DNA from: Comamonadaceae bacterium
Lineage (GTDB): Bacteria > Pseudomonadota > Gammaproteobacteria > Burkholderiales > Burkholderiaceae_C
DNA length: 14,178 nt
NCBI GenBank assembly: GCA_947372005.1
Contig: CANBRV010000031.1
Coordinates: 1-14,178 of the forward strand
Direction: 5' to 3'
Below the pieces are notes generated by a model. It searched no databases. It saw nothing but the letters and a program-made list of their open reading frames with translations, and was not told the DNA's origin. Position numbers and translations under genes: made by a program. The first letter of the stretch is position 1. The number at the start of each line of letters is the position of its first letter. Below are positions 14,099 through 14,178 of the stretch, piece by piece.

Positions 14099-14178
14099 GG
14101 ATAAATCCTTGAGTTGGGTTTGTAAGCGTCCTTTTCCACGGTCGGTGTTCTTCTAACGAGAACCTCTTAGGTGGGTCT

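Noticed and set aside
13694..14104. 136-codon plus-strand frame opposite rplM
   Set aside because: It is antisense to a universally conserved ribosomal gene and the translation resembles no protein I know. It is a by-product of rplM codon bias.
14147..14163. Weak hairpin (GTTCT/AGAAC) upstream of rplM as an L13 autoregulatory leader
   Set aside because: The stem is only 5 bp, and too little upstream sequence is present to define a leader or promoter.

Overview
The window comes from a betaproteobacterium, most likely a low-GC member of the Burkholderiales close to Comamonadaceae. The basis is recognition by eye of the ErpA, S9, L13 and TyrRS proteins and of the gene order rplM-rpsI / DUF6776-like-bactofilin-erpA / anmK / tyrS. 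No search was run. Coding density is very high, several genes overlap, and no gene-free stretch exceeds about 105 bases. There is no RNA gene, CRISPR array, insertion sequence or prophage gene.

Region 1 (1-7206, + strand) is the end of a surface-polysaccharide cluster of the Wzx/Wzy type. It holds a large SLBB outer-membrane export protein cut by the window's left edge, a Wzz-like chain-length protein without a kinase domain, a Wzx-like flippase, a GT4 glycosyltransferase, and a Wzy/O-antigen-ligase-like membrane protein. All five are tightly packed: three junctions overlap and one has a single-base gap, so they look translationally coupled. Two start on TTG or GTG with good Shine-Dalgarno sequences. 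In outline, the glycosyltransferase helps build the repeat unit, the flippase moves it across the inner membrane, the Wzy-like protein polymerises or ligates it, and the Wzz- and OPX-like proteins control length and export. The initiating transferase and other glycosyltransferases are not here and probably lie upstream.

Region 2 (7190-9110, - strand) is a two-gene cyclic-di-GMP module: a response regulator with an HD-GYP phosphodiesterase domain, followed by an overlapping diguanylate cyclase with an intact GGDEF motif and an altered inhibitory site (RxxE). Its end overlaps the end of the polysaccharide cluster tail to tail. Control of the polysaccharide by c-di-GMP is plausible but is inferred only from position.

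Region 3 (9132-14178) is conserved housekeeping DNA. tyrS (-) and anmK (+) diverge from a tiny shared start region. A second leftward unit holds a DUF6776-like membrane coiled-coil protein, a bactofilin and erpA. A third holds rplM-rpsI. Three intrinsic terminators separate the units: one forms over the tyrS stop codon, one for erpA lies inside the 3' end of the anmK coding region, and a perfect 16-bp stem follows rpsI.

Nothing here amounts to a clearly undescribed system. The best leads are the make/break c-di-GMP pair beside the polysaccharide genes, the coding-embedded terminator, the shared tyrS/anmK start region with an apparent loss of an M23 peptidase gene, and the bactofilin/DUF6776/ErpA unit.
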